From: Helianthus annuus
Taxonomy: Eukaryota > Streptophyta > Magnoliopsida > Asterales > Asteraceae
DNA length: 64,000 nucleotides
Assembly: GCF_002127325.2 (NCBI RefSeq)
Contig: NC_035441.2
Location: 149,700,124-149,764,123 of the forward strand
Direction of reading: 5' to 3'
Position numbers and translations under genes: made by a program. The stretch's first letter is position 1. Every line of letters begins with the position of its first letter. Positions 22,704 to 33,152 of this stretch are shown here, piece after piece. The notes below the pieces were generated by a model. The model did not search any database and was not told the DNA's origin. It saw nothing but the letters and a program-made list of their open reading frames with translations.

Positions 22704-23320
22704 GAGGATAATGAGGAAACTATATATAAATAAGAAAACTAAAAAACTAACTAAAAATAACCTAACAAACATACAATTTTTTTTTACAATTTTTCTATTA
22801 GTTTCGGCTACTTTTTATATATACAAAAACATTCTTATGAAAAAAAAGCTTGTACTGCACATGTGCATTATATGTGTACTGCATATGTGCATTATATGCT
22901 TAAAGTTAGCTTTGAGTTTAGTTTAACTTTTATGGTTAAGTTATTTGGAGGTTTAGAATTAGGATTAGGTTTTTGGGTGTGGGGGGAGGGGGTTTAGGTT
23001 TTTTTTGGGAGGGGGGGGGTTGCGGGAGGGGGTTTTTTATTTCGGGTTTATGTTTAGGGTTTAGTTTTATGTTTGGGGGGGGGGGGCAGTTCGGGTGTTT
23101 AGGTTTTTGGGGGTGGGGGGTTTAGGCTTTTGGTCAGAGGGTGAATTTAGGTTTTCAGGGGGTGGGGTGGGGGGTTTAGGTTTTTGGTGGGTGTCGGTGG
23201 GGGGTGGTTTAGGATTTTCCGTATTATTGCATATGTGCAATACAAATTTGTTTTGAAATTTTTTGGTATGTTTTTTAGTTTTCGAGTTTTCGCGATAACT
23301 AGTGGTTTTCATTTGAACCT

Positions 23321-23325
<5 letters not shown>
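22704..23325. mobile_element. MITE family 1, diverged copy with G-rich core
   Basis: The right end (GATAACTAGTGGTTTTCATT continuing to TGAACCTTACCC) is the family 1 terminus; the left end is diverged. The core 22975-23215 is strongly G-rich on the plus strand, with many runs of 3-12 G mixed with TTTAGG units. Confidence 0.6.
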
Positions 23326-23375
<50 letters not shown>

Positions 23376-23783
23376 GGGAGCCGCTAGAATGAGAACCACC
23401 CCGAGTTGTAAGAACCGTGAGAACCACACCATCCGGGTCGCCGTTTACCATGATTTTTTTTACAACTAGATGTGTAAATTATAAACACATCCGTAAAAAA
23501 AAAATTTAAACGCCCCCCCCCCCCCCCCCCGGAGGGGGTAGTTTTACACCACAAGTTTGGTGAAAAAAAAAGAAAAAAGAAAAAAAAATAAAAACACCAA
23601 ACTTGTGGTGTAAAAAACTACCCCCTCGGGGGGGGGGGTGGGGGAGGGGCGTTTAAATTTTTTTTTACGGATGTGTTTATAATTTACACATCTAGTTGTA
23701 AAAAAAAATCGTGGTAAACGGCGACCCGGATGGTGTGGTTCTCGCGGTTCTTACAACTCGGGGTGGTTCTCATTCTAGCAGCC

Positions 23784-23785
<2 letters not shown>
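23376..23785. mobile_element. MITE family 2, complete fold-back copy
   Basis: Ends GGGAGCCGCTAGAATGAGAA and its complement ATTCTAGCAGCCCC. The whole element is a near-perfect inverted repeat centred near 23575, with poly-C (23513-23530) pairing with poly-G (23626-23648). It is flanked by (TA)n on both sides. Confidence 0.78.

Positions 23786-23859
<74 letters not shown>
23786..23859. repeat. (TA)n microsatellite
   Basis: About 37 TA units between two family 2 elements. Similar tracts lie at 21403-21452, 21842-21878, 23326-23375, 26095-26165, 26675-26714, 27866-27921 and 28648-28738; nearly every MITE boundary in this region is a (TA)n tract. Confidence 0.95.
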
Positions 23860-23861
<2 letters not shown>

Positions 23862-24214
23862 GGATCGCTAAAATGAAAACCACCTCTAGTTGTAAGAACC
23901 ATGGGAACTACTTTTTAGCCCTTAGATCAACTAGATGGATGGATGAGATTAAAACTAGTTAATATTAATATTAAAAGCTTTTTGTCTTATTATGTTTTCA
24001 ATATTTTATTGTTAAAGGGTATTTAGGTAAAATTATTTTTTTTGTCTTTTATATATATTATTTTTAAATGTCTTTTTTGTCCCATTCATTAATTACTTTT
24101 TTTGTCTTAATATTTTTTTATTAAAAACTAATTTTTTGGTTTAAAAACTTTTTTGAAATCAGATTTTTATAATATTTTTTTTAAGATTACTTTTAAAAAA
24201 ACGTTTTGAAGAGC

Positions 24215-24785
24215 CGTTTTTTACGCCCCGTTTTTTCAACGCGTCGTTTTTTCAACGCGCCGTTTTTACGTTTTACGCCCCGGTTTTTTTACGTTTACTT
24301 TTTTTTTACGTTTTACACCGGTCGTTTACGTTAACGTTATTTTACGTTTTACGCGTCGGTTTTTTACGTTTTACGCGTCGGTTTTTTACGTTTTACACCC
24401 CGGTTTTTTACGTTTTACGCGTTGGTTTTTTACGTTAACATTTTTTTACGTTTTACAGGCCATTTTTTACGTTAACGTTATTTACGTTTTACGCGCCGGT
24501 TTTTTACGTTTTACGCGCCAGTTTTTTACGTTAACGTTTTTTTACGTTTTACGCGCCGGTTTTTTTACGTTAACGTTTTTTACGTTTTTACGCGCTGGTT
24601 TTTTACGTTAACGTTTTTTAGGTTAACATTTTTAAATTCAGGTTGTTTACGTTAACGTTTTTTACGTTTTGGTAAAAAAAAATTTACGTTTTTACGTTTC
24701 ACCTAAACTTTTTACGTTTTACGTTAAAAAGTTTACGATTTACGTCAAAAAGTTTACGGTTTAATTTTTTTTTACAAAAACTTTT
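24215..24785. repeat. Degenerate short tandem repeat of TTTTTTACGTTTTACGC
   Basis: About 25 irregular units of 18-24 bp built from TTTTTTACGTTTTACGCGYCGG and TTTTTTACGTTAACG. It is rich in CpG compared with its surroundings and in the palindrome ACGTTAACGT. Confidence 0.85.
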
Positions 24786-25666
24786 TACGCAAAAACGAAC
24801 GCACCCAGAAATCGCAAACTCGGTGAAGCGTCTCAGATATATTGTTATCATCATCAACGCGTAAAATTAAAAATAAAAAAAACCCAAACAAACAAGAATC
24901 AAAAGAACGAGTGGATTCTAGAAAAAAAACAAAGTTTTGGCTCAGATTTTCCGATAATCAGAGGCTGCAAAGTGGGGTTGCAGGTTCAAAACCCTACCCT
25001 CCGCCATCCTTGCCGCGCCATCGTCAGTTTTTTTTCATCATCACAGCCGATTTAAACCCAGATTCAAACCCAGATTCAACAAAATTAAAAACCCAGATTC
25101 AACATTCAAACTCAGATTCAAACATTCACAGCCGATTCAAAAACCCAGATTCAACATTCACAGCCGATTTGAACCCAGATTCAAACCCACAAGGAATATG
25201 AACATCATTCAACCCACATATCATATCAAACCCACATATCAAATCAAAAACATTCAAAAAGTTCATAGATTATAACATTCAAACAATCAAAAAATCACCA
25301 GCAAAAAAAACGTTAATAAAGCATACCAAAATATCTAACCAAAACACCACCACCGTCACCGTGAAACCCCCACCACTGCCACCACCATCTCCGACAGTCC
25401 TCACCACCACCACCGTCTCCGTTCCCAACAAAACCCACCACCACAATCAGACCCAACTGTCGGGACACAACCGTCAGCGTCGGTTCCCTCTACTGCTCCG
25501 CCACTCTCTCTCTCCTCCCCATCATTCTGTCTCCTTGTAAGGGACGCTGACGGTGGTGGCCGACCGTTCAGTTCTGTAACTATGGGGGCGTTGGGTGGTC
25601 AGATGTAAGGGACGCTGGAGCTTGGTCATCATCTCCGGCTCCATTCGCCGGTTCTTCACCGATGGG

Positions 25667-25692
25667 AGAGATAGAGAGAGAGATAGATAGAT

Positions 25693-25741
<49 letters not shown>
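25667..25741. repeat. (GA)n / GATA microsatellite
   Basis: AGAGAG and GATA units inside the 2.2-kb element; they produce spurious Ser-Leu-rich frames on the opposite strand. Confidence 0.93.
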
Positions 25742-25743
<2 letters not shown>

Positions 25744-26094
25744 TGAGGCAGCAGATTTTTGGGTGTGTTGTCTGTAGATATTATCGAGTGGAGAGGAGGA
25801 GTAAATTAGGTGGGTGTTGTTTAGGGTTTTCAAAATTGAAGAAGGAAGAGTAGAGGAGGTCTGGTGTGCGCAGGAAACAATGGTGGAGGAGAGAGACTAC
25901 TACAACTATTAATGAGGAGATGGAGTTTTAAAATGGTGGAGGAGAGAGACTACTGACAACTATTAACGAGGAGAAAGGGTGGGGAATGACATTTGGAGTA
26001 AATGACCATAATACCCTTTGGGGTGTCATAATCTAATTGGTTGAGATTGGTTCTCGCGGTTCCTACAACTGGAGGTGGTTCTTATTTTAGCGGC

Positions 26095-26165
<71 letters not shown>

Positions 26166-26168
<3 letters not shown>

Positions 26169-26672
26169 GGAGGTTCATTTGAGAAGAAAATTAAATTGAG
26201 AATAAAAAGAATAAAGGGTACAATTGTAAAACATTAAATAGTTTTCTCTCATCTCATTTATTATTCTTTTTGACTAATTAATTAGTCATAATGATTATCA
26301 TCCTCCCTATTAAAATTTTTGCCTAGACATATCAAAATTTATCCTACACGTTTTTTAAATTTATCCTACACATATTGAAATTTATCCTACACAACTCGTA
26401 ATTTATCCTACACATCTCATAATTTATCCCAGACCTTAAATTAATTTTTTCTTCTTTGAAAAGATATATATTTTTTTGAAAATAAGTTACAAATGTAATT
26501 TAGTTAGCTATTAAAAAGGAAGACTAACTATTAATGATGTATCTAATTTTACCAATATACCCTTACACCCATATTAAATACAAAAATTAAATGAACTAAA
26601 ATAAAGCATTCTCATTGGTTGAAGTTTGTTCTTTTTTATTCTTACAAAATATTTCTTCTCATTTGAACCCTC

Positions 26673-26673
<1 letters not shown>
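26166..26673. mobile_element. MITE family 3
   Basis: Left end GGGGGAGGTTCATTTGAGAAG and right end CTTCTCATTTGAACCCTCC are inverted repeats; flanks are (TA)n. The interior has repeated TTTATCCTACACAT units (about 26335-26430). A decayed relative lies at 49923-50260. Confidence 0.72.
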
Positions 26674-26717
<44 letters not shown>

Positions 26718-26724
26718 TCTTTTA

Positions 26725-26830
26725 GTTTTCGAGTTTGCGCGATAACTAGTGGTTTTCATTCGAACCTTCCCCTATATATATAGGGGAAGGTTCGAATGAA
26801 AACCACTATTTATCGCGAAAACTCGAAAAC
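26725..26830. repeat. Two MITE family 1 termini head to head
   Basis: A nearly perfect palindrome centred in CCCCTATATATATAGGGG near 26775. Each arm carries GGGGAAGGTTCGAATGAAAA and the GCGAAAACTCGAAAAC segment. It looks like two truncated copies that inserted end to end, or the product of a rearranged transposition. Confidence 0.75.
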
Positions 26831-26833
26831 TAA

Positions 26834-26864
<31 letters not shown>

Positions 26865-26865
26865 G

Positions 26866-27862
26866 GGTATAGGATCCTGTACAAAATGGAACTTTTGTGA
26901 GAATTGTGAGAAATAATTTGGGAATGACAAGTGTCATTTATCCTAATTAATTAAAAAGGGTATATTAGTAATTTGACATTCTTATCATTTAATTGATTTC
27001 CAAGATAACTGCCAAAAAAAAAAAAAAAAAACTGGCGATGAGTTTTTATAGGGATTGATTCGAATTTTGATTTTTTTTTTGCAAGATCCAATAAGATTAT
27101 CATCTACGCATCATTCTTCATCAATTATAAATGCATGAAATCGCCAGATACCTTCCCCAGATACAATACAGTTGTTTACTTTCTGCGCCATTCTTCGATT
27201 TTGGTGTTTTATAGCATTTACAGATGTATAGTGTTTTATCCCCAATCAATAGTGTTATATTATGTACAGACATCTTAATTTCCTTTCATAGTGTTTTGTC
27301 CCCAATCAATAGTGTTATATTCTGTACAGACATCTTAATTTTCTGGTTCATAGTGTTTTATTCCCAATCAACAGTGTTATATTCTGTACAAACATCTTAA
27401 TTTTCTGGTTTATAGTGTTTTATCTCCAATCAATAGTGTTATATTCTGTACAAACATCTTGATTTTCTGGTTCATAGTGTTTTATCCCTAATCGATAGTG
27501 TTATATTCTGTACAGACATCTTGATTTTTCTGGTTCATAGTGTTATATCTTCATATAGTGTTTTATCAAGGGTTCATAGTGTTATATCTTCATATAGTGT
27601 AGGATACGGTTACCATTTTTTATTGGGGAAAGTCACTGTTTTTTAGGAGAATAATGGGGGTTTTGGTTGTGTAGGATACAGTTACCAAATTTAAAACATT
27701 TGAAAAGACACTATTGCCCTTCAATTTTACATAAGACCCTTCTAATTAAAACACAATTTACATTTTTATACCCTATTGATCTCAATCATTAGATCAAATA
27801 TCCAATGGTTTAAAACACTTCTTACCCTTCTCACATTTTAAACACTTTTTACCATAAACCTA

Positions 27863-27865
<3 letters not shown>
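26866..27865. mobile_element. Probable 1-kb MITE-like element with an internal minisatellite
   Basis: It lies between two (TA)n tracts. The ends share weak inverted similarity (GGTATAGG..., TGTGAGAA) with the complement of the right end. It has no gene. Inside, 27228-27548 is a tandem repeat of 60-62 bp. Confidence 0.4.
27228..27548. repeat. Minisatellite, five copies of 60-62 bp
   Basis: The unit reads ATAGTGTTTTATCCCCAATC, then AATAGTGTTATATTCTGTAC, then AGACATCTTAATTTTCTGG. Copies differ at a few bases each. Confidence 0.9.
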
Positions 27866-27921
<56 letters not shown>

Positions 27922-27924
<3 letters not shown>

Positions 27925-28237
27925 GAAGGTTCAAATGAAAACCACTAGTTATCGCGAAAACTCGAAAACTAAAAAAGCCTAAAAAACATACCAAAATTCC
28001 TTTTTTTAACCAATTTTCGCTAGTTTTTGTGTATAAAAAAAACCTTTTTCAAAAAAAAAAAAAATTTTGTGGTGCACATGTGTAATAATACACATGTGCA
28101 TTACAAAAATATTTTTTTTTTTTGAAAAAAAGTTATTTTTAATAAAAAAATTGTACAAAAATTTTGGTATGTTTTTAGGCTTTTTTAGTTAGTTCTCGAG
28201 TTCTTGCGATAAAAGGAGATTTCACTTAAACCCTCCC
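27922..28237. mobile_element. MITE family 1, copy with intact left end
   Basis: Left end GGGGAAGGTTCAAATGAAAA then CCACTAGTTATCGCG; right end is the diverged complement ending AAACCCTCCC. The interior matches 21453-21841 (AAAAAAGCCTAAAAAACAT, ACACATGTG). (TA)n lies on the left and a short TA run on the right. Confidence 0.78.
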
Positions 28238-28252
28238 ATATATATATATTTA

Positions 28253-28646
28253 GGGCCAGGATCATTTCAGAACCATAAATATTTACAGAACTCGCAGAAC
28301 TACTAATAAACATTCTTTTTATTTATATATTTTTATGTTTAGGATAATTTCGTCATTTATTATGTGTATTTTTACGATTACATACATGTTAAGAGTAATT
28401 TTATCATTTTTATATGTAATTTTAAAATAACACATATGTAAACTAGTTTTTTTACATATATGTAATTAGTTATGACACATATATATAATTTTGGCAATTA
28501 AACATATGTAAACTACTTTTAACATGTATGTAATCAAAGAAATACATATAATAGATGATAAAAAGATCCTAAATACAAAAACTTATATATTAAATGATTG
28601 TTTATTAGGAGTTCTGAAAGTTCTGTAGTTATTTAGAGTTCTGTGG

Positions 28647-28648
<2 letters not shown>
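28253..28648. mobile_element. MITE family 4
   Basis: Left AGAACCATAAATATTTACAG and AACTCGCAGAACT pair with the complement of the right end (AACCACAGAACTCTAAATAA). Between them are AT-rich ACATATGTAA motifs. A long (TA)n follows. Confidence 0.65.
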
Positions 28649-28738
<90 letters not shown>

Positions 28739-28741
<3 letters not shown>

Positions 28742-29030
28742 AGAGTTCATGCTAGAACCACCTTTATTGCAAGAACCGCGATAAATAATGTGAACACAAT
28801 AGAAAAAACCCACTACACCACCCAAAACCTAAAAACACTTACCCCCCCACCTCACCTCTCAAAAACCTAACCCCCACCCCCACCTAGAGGTGTTCAAATC
28901 GTTTTTTTTAAAACCGGTGACGGTTATTAACCGAACTGGATTTTTTCGTTCAAAACAAAAACCGGTTTTTTTAATAACCGGTTTCGTTTACTAACCGGTT
29001 TTTCAAGTCCAAAACAGTAACCGGTGTAAC
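28739..29030. other. Truncated element end and AACCGG-rich spacer
   Basis: TGCTAGAACCACC then TTGCAAGAACCGCGA resembles the family 2 terminus; its partner end is missing, probably cut off by element D. From 28907 to 29024 there are about six AACCGG or CCGGTT sites in repeats of ACCGGTTTTTTTAATAACC type. Confidence 0.45.
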
Positions 29031-29771
29031 TGTTATGGGTCATTTTCTGAGCATATATCCTAACTAATATTCTGCTTTTGATTATTTACTTGTGATCAGG
29101 ATACCGGATCAGTATATTGGTAACATCCTGGTACGATATCCTGGTATTGACTGAATTAATCACGTGCAGATTAAGAGTTACAAGTCTCCAACGTTCAAGA
29201 AGACTTCTTCCCCCCCAAGACTCGGGCAAATCAATTGAAATAGAGACGTTGATCCCGAAAGACCAGGACTGCAACGTTTACTTGGGAATATTCGGAGCAT
29301 CTCGGTTTATTAGGAAAGTTAGTTGTTTTCATTTAACTATAGATAGTATGATCGGATCAAGTTAAGGCACTCACTTTTCATTGGCACACTTTACTCTCTA
29401 GTTACTAGCAATCACTACACACCAACACTTGTAATCAAATCACATTGTAACACCTAGTTGATCCACATCATATCCTGCACTGTATCCTGACATTTGAAGT
29501 AATAGAAGAACAAGGCAGCTGCGATTGTCAGCTCCCGAGGTTTTGTGCCGGAGATCTAGATTGATCAAGGGCTTTCCTCGTATATCCTGAGTCACCCTCT
29601 ACCTTTTTTGCTCATTGTTTGATCATAAATACAGCTCTGTATCCTGAGCCGTATCCTCAAACTGTTTTTGCAAATAACTTAACTTGAATATTTTCGACAC
29701 ACCTTTTAAGCACACTACCTCACTTAACTAATTTGATCACTTAATTGCTTCGGTAATTTTTGACCAAAACA
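29031..29771 (+). repeat. Element D 5' LTR (741 bp)
   Basis: Starts TGTTATGGGTC and ends GACCAAAACA directly before the primer site. A weak TATA-like CTATAGATAG lies at about 29336. It shares the end and the AACTTGAATATT region style with the C LTR but is clearly diverged, so D and C are different subfamilies. Confidence 0.8.
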
Positions 29772-29772
29772 A

Positions 29773-29791
29773 TTTGGCGCCCACCGTGGGG
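29773..29791 (+). other. Element D primer-binding site (Tat type)
   Basis: TTTGGCGCCCACCGTGGGG follows the LTR by one base. The same 19 bases follow the 5' LTR of element C on the minus strand (40329-40347). Confidence 0.85.
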
Positions 29792-29875
29792 CAAGTGGTG
29801 CTATTTTTACTAAAAGCTTTTGCAAAATCGCTACTTGGTTTTCTATTTTTAGAACTTTTTGCTACACTATTTTTA

Positions 29876-30378
29876 ATGGCCTCAAGATCAAACATGAGCT
29901 CTTCCACCATGTCTGCTACAACCTCTGCAACAATTGGTTCGGTGCTTCCACCACCTCCTCCGAGATCTCAAGCTTCTTCCCAAGGAACTGAAATTCATGT
30001 GGCTCGGGATGTTATCCCCGCTCGCAACATCCAGGGATCTGGTCCTGTTTTAGCTTCTAATGAGGAAATTCTAAATTTGTTTGGTAGTGTACAGGAACAG
30101 ATGAGGCAGCAGCAGGAAACTAATCAAATGCTGATGAGAGAGATACAACCCTTGAAATCCGGCTCGAGCAGGCCTGCTGAAGATACTGTCACTCCCTTGC
30201 AACCCAGGGCTTTGAACTTCAGTTCTGCAGTTTATACCGAGGATAACCAAGGAAATATTGTGCCTAGCCATTCCCAGAGTCATACTCCTGAGATACCCTC
30301 ATCAGTTAGAATATCAAATGTGAGAAGCTCAGGATGTGCTTTAGGATATGGCCAGAATCCTCAGAACGGTAATGTATC

Positions 30379-30475
<97 letters not shown>

Positions 30476-30487
30476 CTTGCTACTAAC
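29876..30487 (+). pseudogene. Element D gag, N-terminal part
   Basis: The frame is open upstream from the primer site, but the first ATG is at 29876 (MASRSNMSSSTMS), which aligns with the gag start MASSLKNMSTAMS of element C; I take this as the start. The protein has a PPPPPPRSQ stretch and a possible helical EEILNLFGSVQEQMRQQQET segment. It ends in about 30 Asn residues encoded by (AAT)n at 30380-30471, then is cut by element C at 30487 and resumes at 41070. Confidence 0.8.
30380..30471 (+). repeat. (AAT)n microsatellite inside element D gag
   Basis: About 30 AAT triplets, in frame, encoding poly-Asn. The corresponding place in C gag has no such run. Confidence 0.95.
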
Positions 30488-31208
30488 TGTTTTGGTCAAA
30501 AATCACACAAGGATAATGTAACCAAACTTTATGTAAACGGGGTATAATGCTTGGTTAATTATAAAAGTAAAGGATCACTTTTGTGAGAAATATGCAAAGA
30601 CACAATGATTTATACGAGGAAAAAGCCCTTGATCAATGTATGATCTCCGGCATAAAAAACCTCGGGTGATGGCAACTACCGATCACCAACTTCAATATAA
30701 GAAAAATATAGTTACAACTTCGGATGATAATGAGCTGAGTACAAGGATCACTATAGTTTCGAGTGTCTAAGCGTGTGAGAATTGTGTTGTGTGTCGTCGT
30801 GTGTTCTTCCAAATGAGGAAGAGTGGTATTTATACAAGTGTAGGTGACCTATTTTAGGTAAAAAGACTAATAATCAGCTCATTACCCCTTTAGAAATAAA
30901 AGACAATCTAGCCTAAATTGCCGCCCATAAATCAAGCTAAGTTTCCATATCCTTTGCAACGTCTATCTTCGATTAAGCTCATGCTATAATTGTGAAGACG
31001 CGTCCCTTGATTATGATGCTAAGAGCGTATCCTGCTAGATGTTCCTGCAAAATAACATTGTTTTAAACGAAGGTAATTGTTAGCATGAGGATCCTTTGAT
31101 GGTCCATGATCCTGATCCTGAAGTCCTGCTACTGTCTGCCAAAGAAACAAGGATCACTGGTTAGGATCACGTATAAGGATCACGTATAATAAAAATCCAG
31201 CCCTAACA
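30488..31208 (-). repeat. Element C 3' LTR
   Basis: 721 bp, TG...CA ends, with the polypurine tract TTTTGGGGGCAAT on the minus strand at 31209-31221. It differs from the 5' LTR near 30523, 30546, 30888, 30934 and 31078. Confidence 0.95.
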
Positions 31209-31364
31209 ATTGCCCCCAAAATATAAGGAGTTTATTGTAAATTAATGAGTTATATTTTGCTCTGATCTTATCTTCAACGGACTACTCGGATAACTAGCCG
31301 TTATCAGCGAACTAGCCGTTGTGATCATTACGTCATAGATGTGACAATCCCTGCAAATCATGAT

Positions 31365-31373
31365 TATAAATAG
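31365..31373 (+). promoter_or_regulatory. TATA box of the antisense gene of element C
   Basis: TATAAATAG lies 167 bp before the ATG and just inside the element, outside the LTR. A matching GATAAATAG stands in the same place in element E. The leader contains CAG|GTATTCTC in both, which could be the donor of a leader intron. Confidence 0.65.
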
Positions 31374-31531
31374 GAGATAGGGTTGGGATCACCCTGCATT
31401 TGAATTCAGGATATACTCCCTTTATAATCTCCACCGAAGATTGACCAGGTATTCTCTTCTTCTCTCTTTCCTTTCTTCCTTCTCTTGCTCTGTTTTTTCT
31501 GCTTTTACTCTGTTTCTGTTCCACCACGAGT

Positions 31532-33152
31532 ATGTTACTTCGAAATTCTCCACATAAGGATTCCAAGAAGAGCAGTCCCCTAAAAAGCCAAGGGATCATC
31601 AAGGACTCTCCTACGGAGAGATGTTGCTTTACTGATGCTCATGTAGACAGGATTCGTCATTGCTTTCCGGCGAATGCTGTTTTCAAATCCTTCACACCTA
31701 CTGCTTTGAGCGACTTTGTTTCAGACGTCTGGGTGGCCTTTCCTGCTACTCCGTTCACCATAGGGTATTCGTATCCTTTTCCAGCCTTCACCCAATCCTT
31801 CTTTTCTTTAACCGGCATATCTTATATCCAAGCTATGCCGATGATCTGGAGGGTCCTGTATACCTTCGAGAGGATCATCGAGCAGAAGGGAATTGATTTG
31901 GGGATGGCAGAGTTGGCCGCACTTTATGATCTTACCACGTTCGGTTCTTGCCGATATCTGCTAAAACGGAAAGCTGGGGAGGATCACCCTGTCTTCAAGG
32001 TTACTAAGAATGACACAAACTGGAAGCGTCGCTTTTTCTTTGTTAGAAGGGATACCATCCCAGATGGGAAGGATCTGCCCAAGGAATGGGCCACTCATGG
32101 TAGGGTAGAGGATCCTGGAAGGATCACTATCAGACTTGTCTCATACGATGAGGATCACTAACGTCTTTTTATTTTTTGTGCAGCTATATCCATTGCTTAT
32201 CTTAAGTTAACCCCTGCTGCAAGAGAAAGAGTCTTAGCTTTTAAAAAGCTTAATCCTGAGGTCAGAAGTTTCCAAGTCACCGTCCAAGATTCACAGGAAG
32301 TATCCTCCGCATCTGCCACTATGTCAAGTAAGTATCCTTGTAAAAAGTAAGTTATATGTGAGATTGTTTGATTAATAAGGGAACTTATCTTGTTTCTGAT
32401 TGTGTAGGCGCTGGAAAGTTTGCCAAATCTGCCAAGTCTGCTTCCAAGTTTGGGATAAGTGATCTTGCCAACGTCAAGTCTTCGAGGAGGAAGACTTCTG
32501 CTGCCAGTCCCTCTACTTCAGCCCTTAAAGCACCCATTCGGGGTAAGGGAAAAAAGAGAAAGACTTCTGAAGATCTCCAGGGATTTCCTCTGCTTCGCCA
32601 ACAGTTTCTCGACTATGTTAATGAGGTAAGGATCACTGCCCCTGTTGGTTATCCTTCTTAAGTATCCTGCTTGAATATCCTGCTTCCTTTTGGATCGCCT
32701 GATCCTGAATCTTCCTTATACGTCTTCTGCAGAAACTTGCTGAGATCGAGACCTATCTTGGCCATGTCGAGGATCAAGAAAGCCAAATTGCCGATCTTCA
32801 ACAAATGGGCGTATTGAAGGATCTCAAGATAGCAGATCTTGAGAAGGAACTCCGGGCTACGAAGGATGAGGCTGCTCAAAGATTGATTGATATGGATAGC
32901 GAGAAGCAGGAGATCATCCAGGATGCCAAGGTCTCTGCGGCAATTGCCATGTACAAGATACAACTTCAGATGGCTGCGGAGGCTCAGGATCCTTCCTTCG
33001 ATAAGAGCACATGGGATGTTGAAGATTGGAAGGCAAGGCTGGCGGAACTGGAAGACGAGGATGAAGCTGAGGATATCCCAATGCTGGAGGGTGGTGATGC
33101 TGACAAGGATCAGGGCGGAGAAGCTGGTGGTGATGGAGAAGCAAAGGTGTAA
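31532..33152 (+). CDS. Antisense gene of element C: 449-residue protein with putative gypsy-type transposon domain, four exons
   Basis: Exons 31532-32099, 32184-32327, 32408-32625 and 32733-33152 add up to 1350 nt, an unbroken frame of 449 codons plus stop. Introns have GT-AG ends (donors GTAGGG, GTAAGT, GTAAGG) and are 84, 80 and 107 nt long. Exon 1 encodes a domain of the plant family annotated as putative gypsy-type transposon protein: PFTIGYSYPFPAFTQSFFSL, then AMPMIWRVLYTFERI and KRRFFFVRRDTIP. Exon 3 has a basic patch (GKGKKRKTSED) that may direct the protein to the nucleus. Exon 4 is a coiled coil (residues about 315-400) with a very acidic tail. The gene runs opposite to gag-pol. Element E has the same exon pattern. 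The function is unknown; it is not a proven transposase. Confidence 0.82.

Larger units (their letters stand above)
23860..26094. mobile_element. 2.2-kb non-autonomous element with MITE family 2 termini
   Basis: The left end GGGGATCGCTAAAATGAAAACC and the right end (complement GCCGCTAAAATAAGAACCACC) are family 2 termini; (TA)n flanks both. The interior holds a degenerate ACGTTTTACGC repeat, a CAGATTCAACATTCA-type repeat near 25050-25190, a CCACCACC-rich stretch and a (GA)n tract, but no transposase. It may be a larger deletion derivative of the transposon that mobilises the MITEs, or a MITE that captured other DNA. Confidence 0.6.

Noticed and set aside
23684..23962. ORFs of YIYIYI repeats here and at 28583-28870, 26574-26759 and 21208-21507
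   Set aside because: They translate (TA)n microsatellites.
24842..25201. 119-codon ORF with repeated NPDSN motifs in the 2.2-kb element
   Set aside because: The repeats come from a short CCCAGATTCAA repeat; no promoter, domain or conserved neighbour.
27228..27548. Regular repeats considered as a CRISPR array
   Set aside because: The repeats are contiguous 60-62-bp units without unique spacers, in a plant genome.
29774..29875. Earlier non-ATG start for element D gag, directly in the primer site
   Set aside because: No ATG before 29876, and element C gag aligns from MASS; the upstream open frame is non-coding leader.
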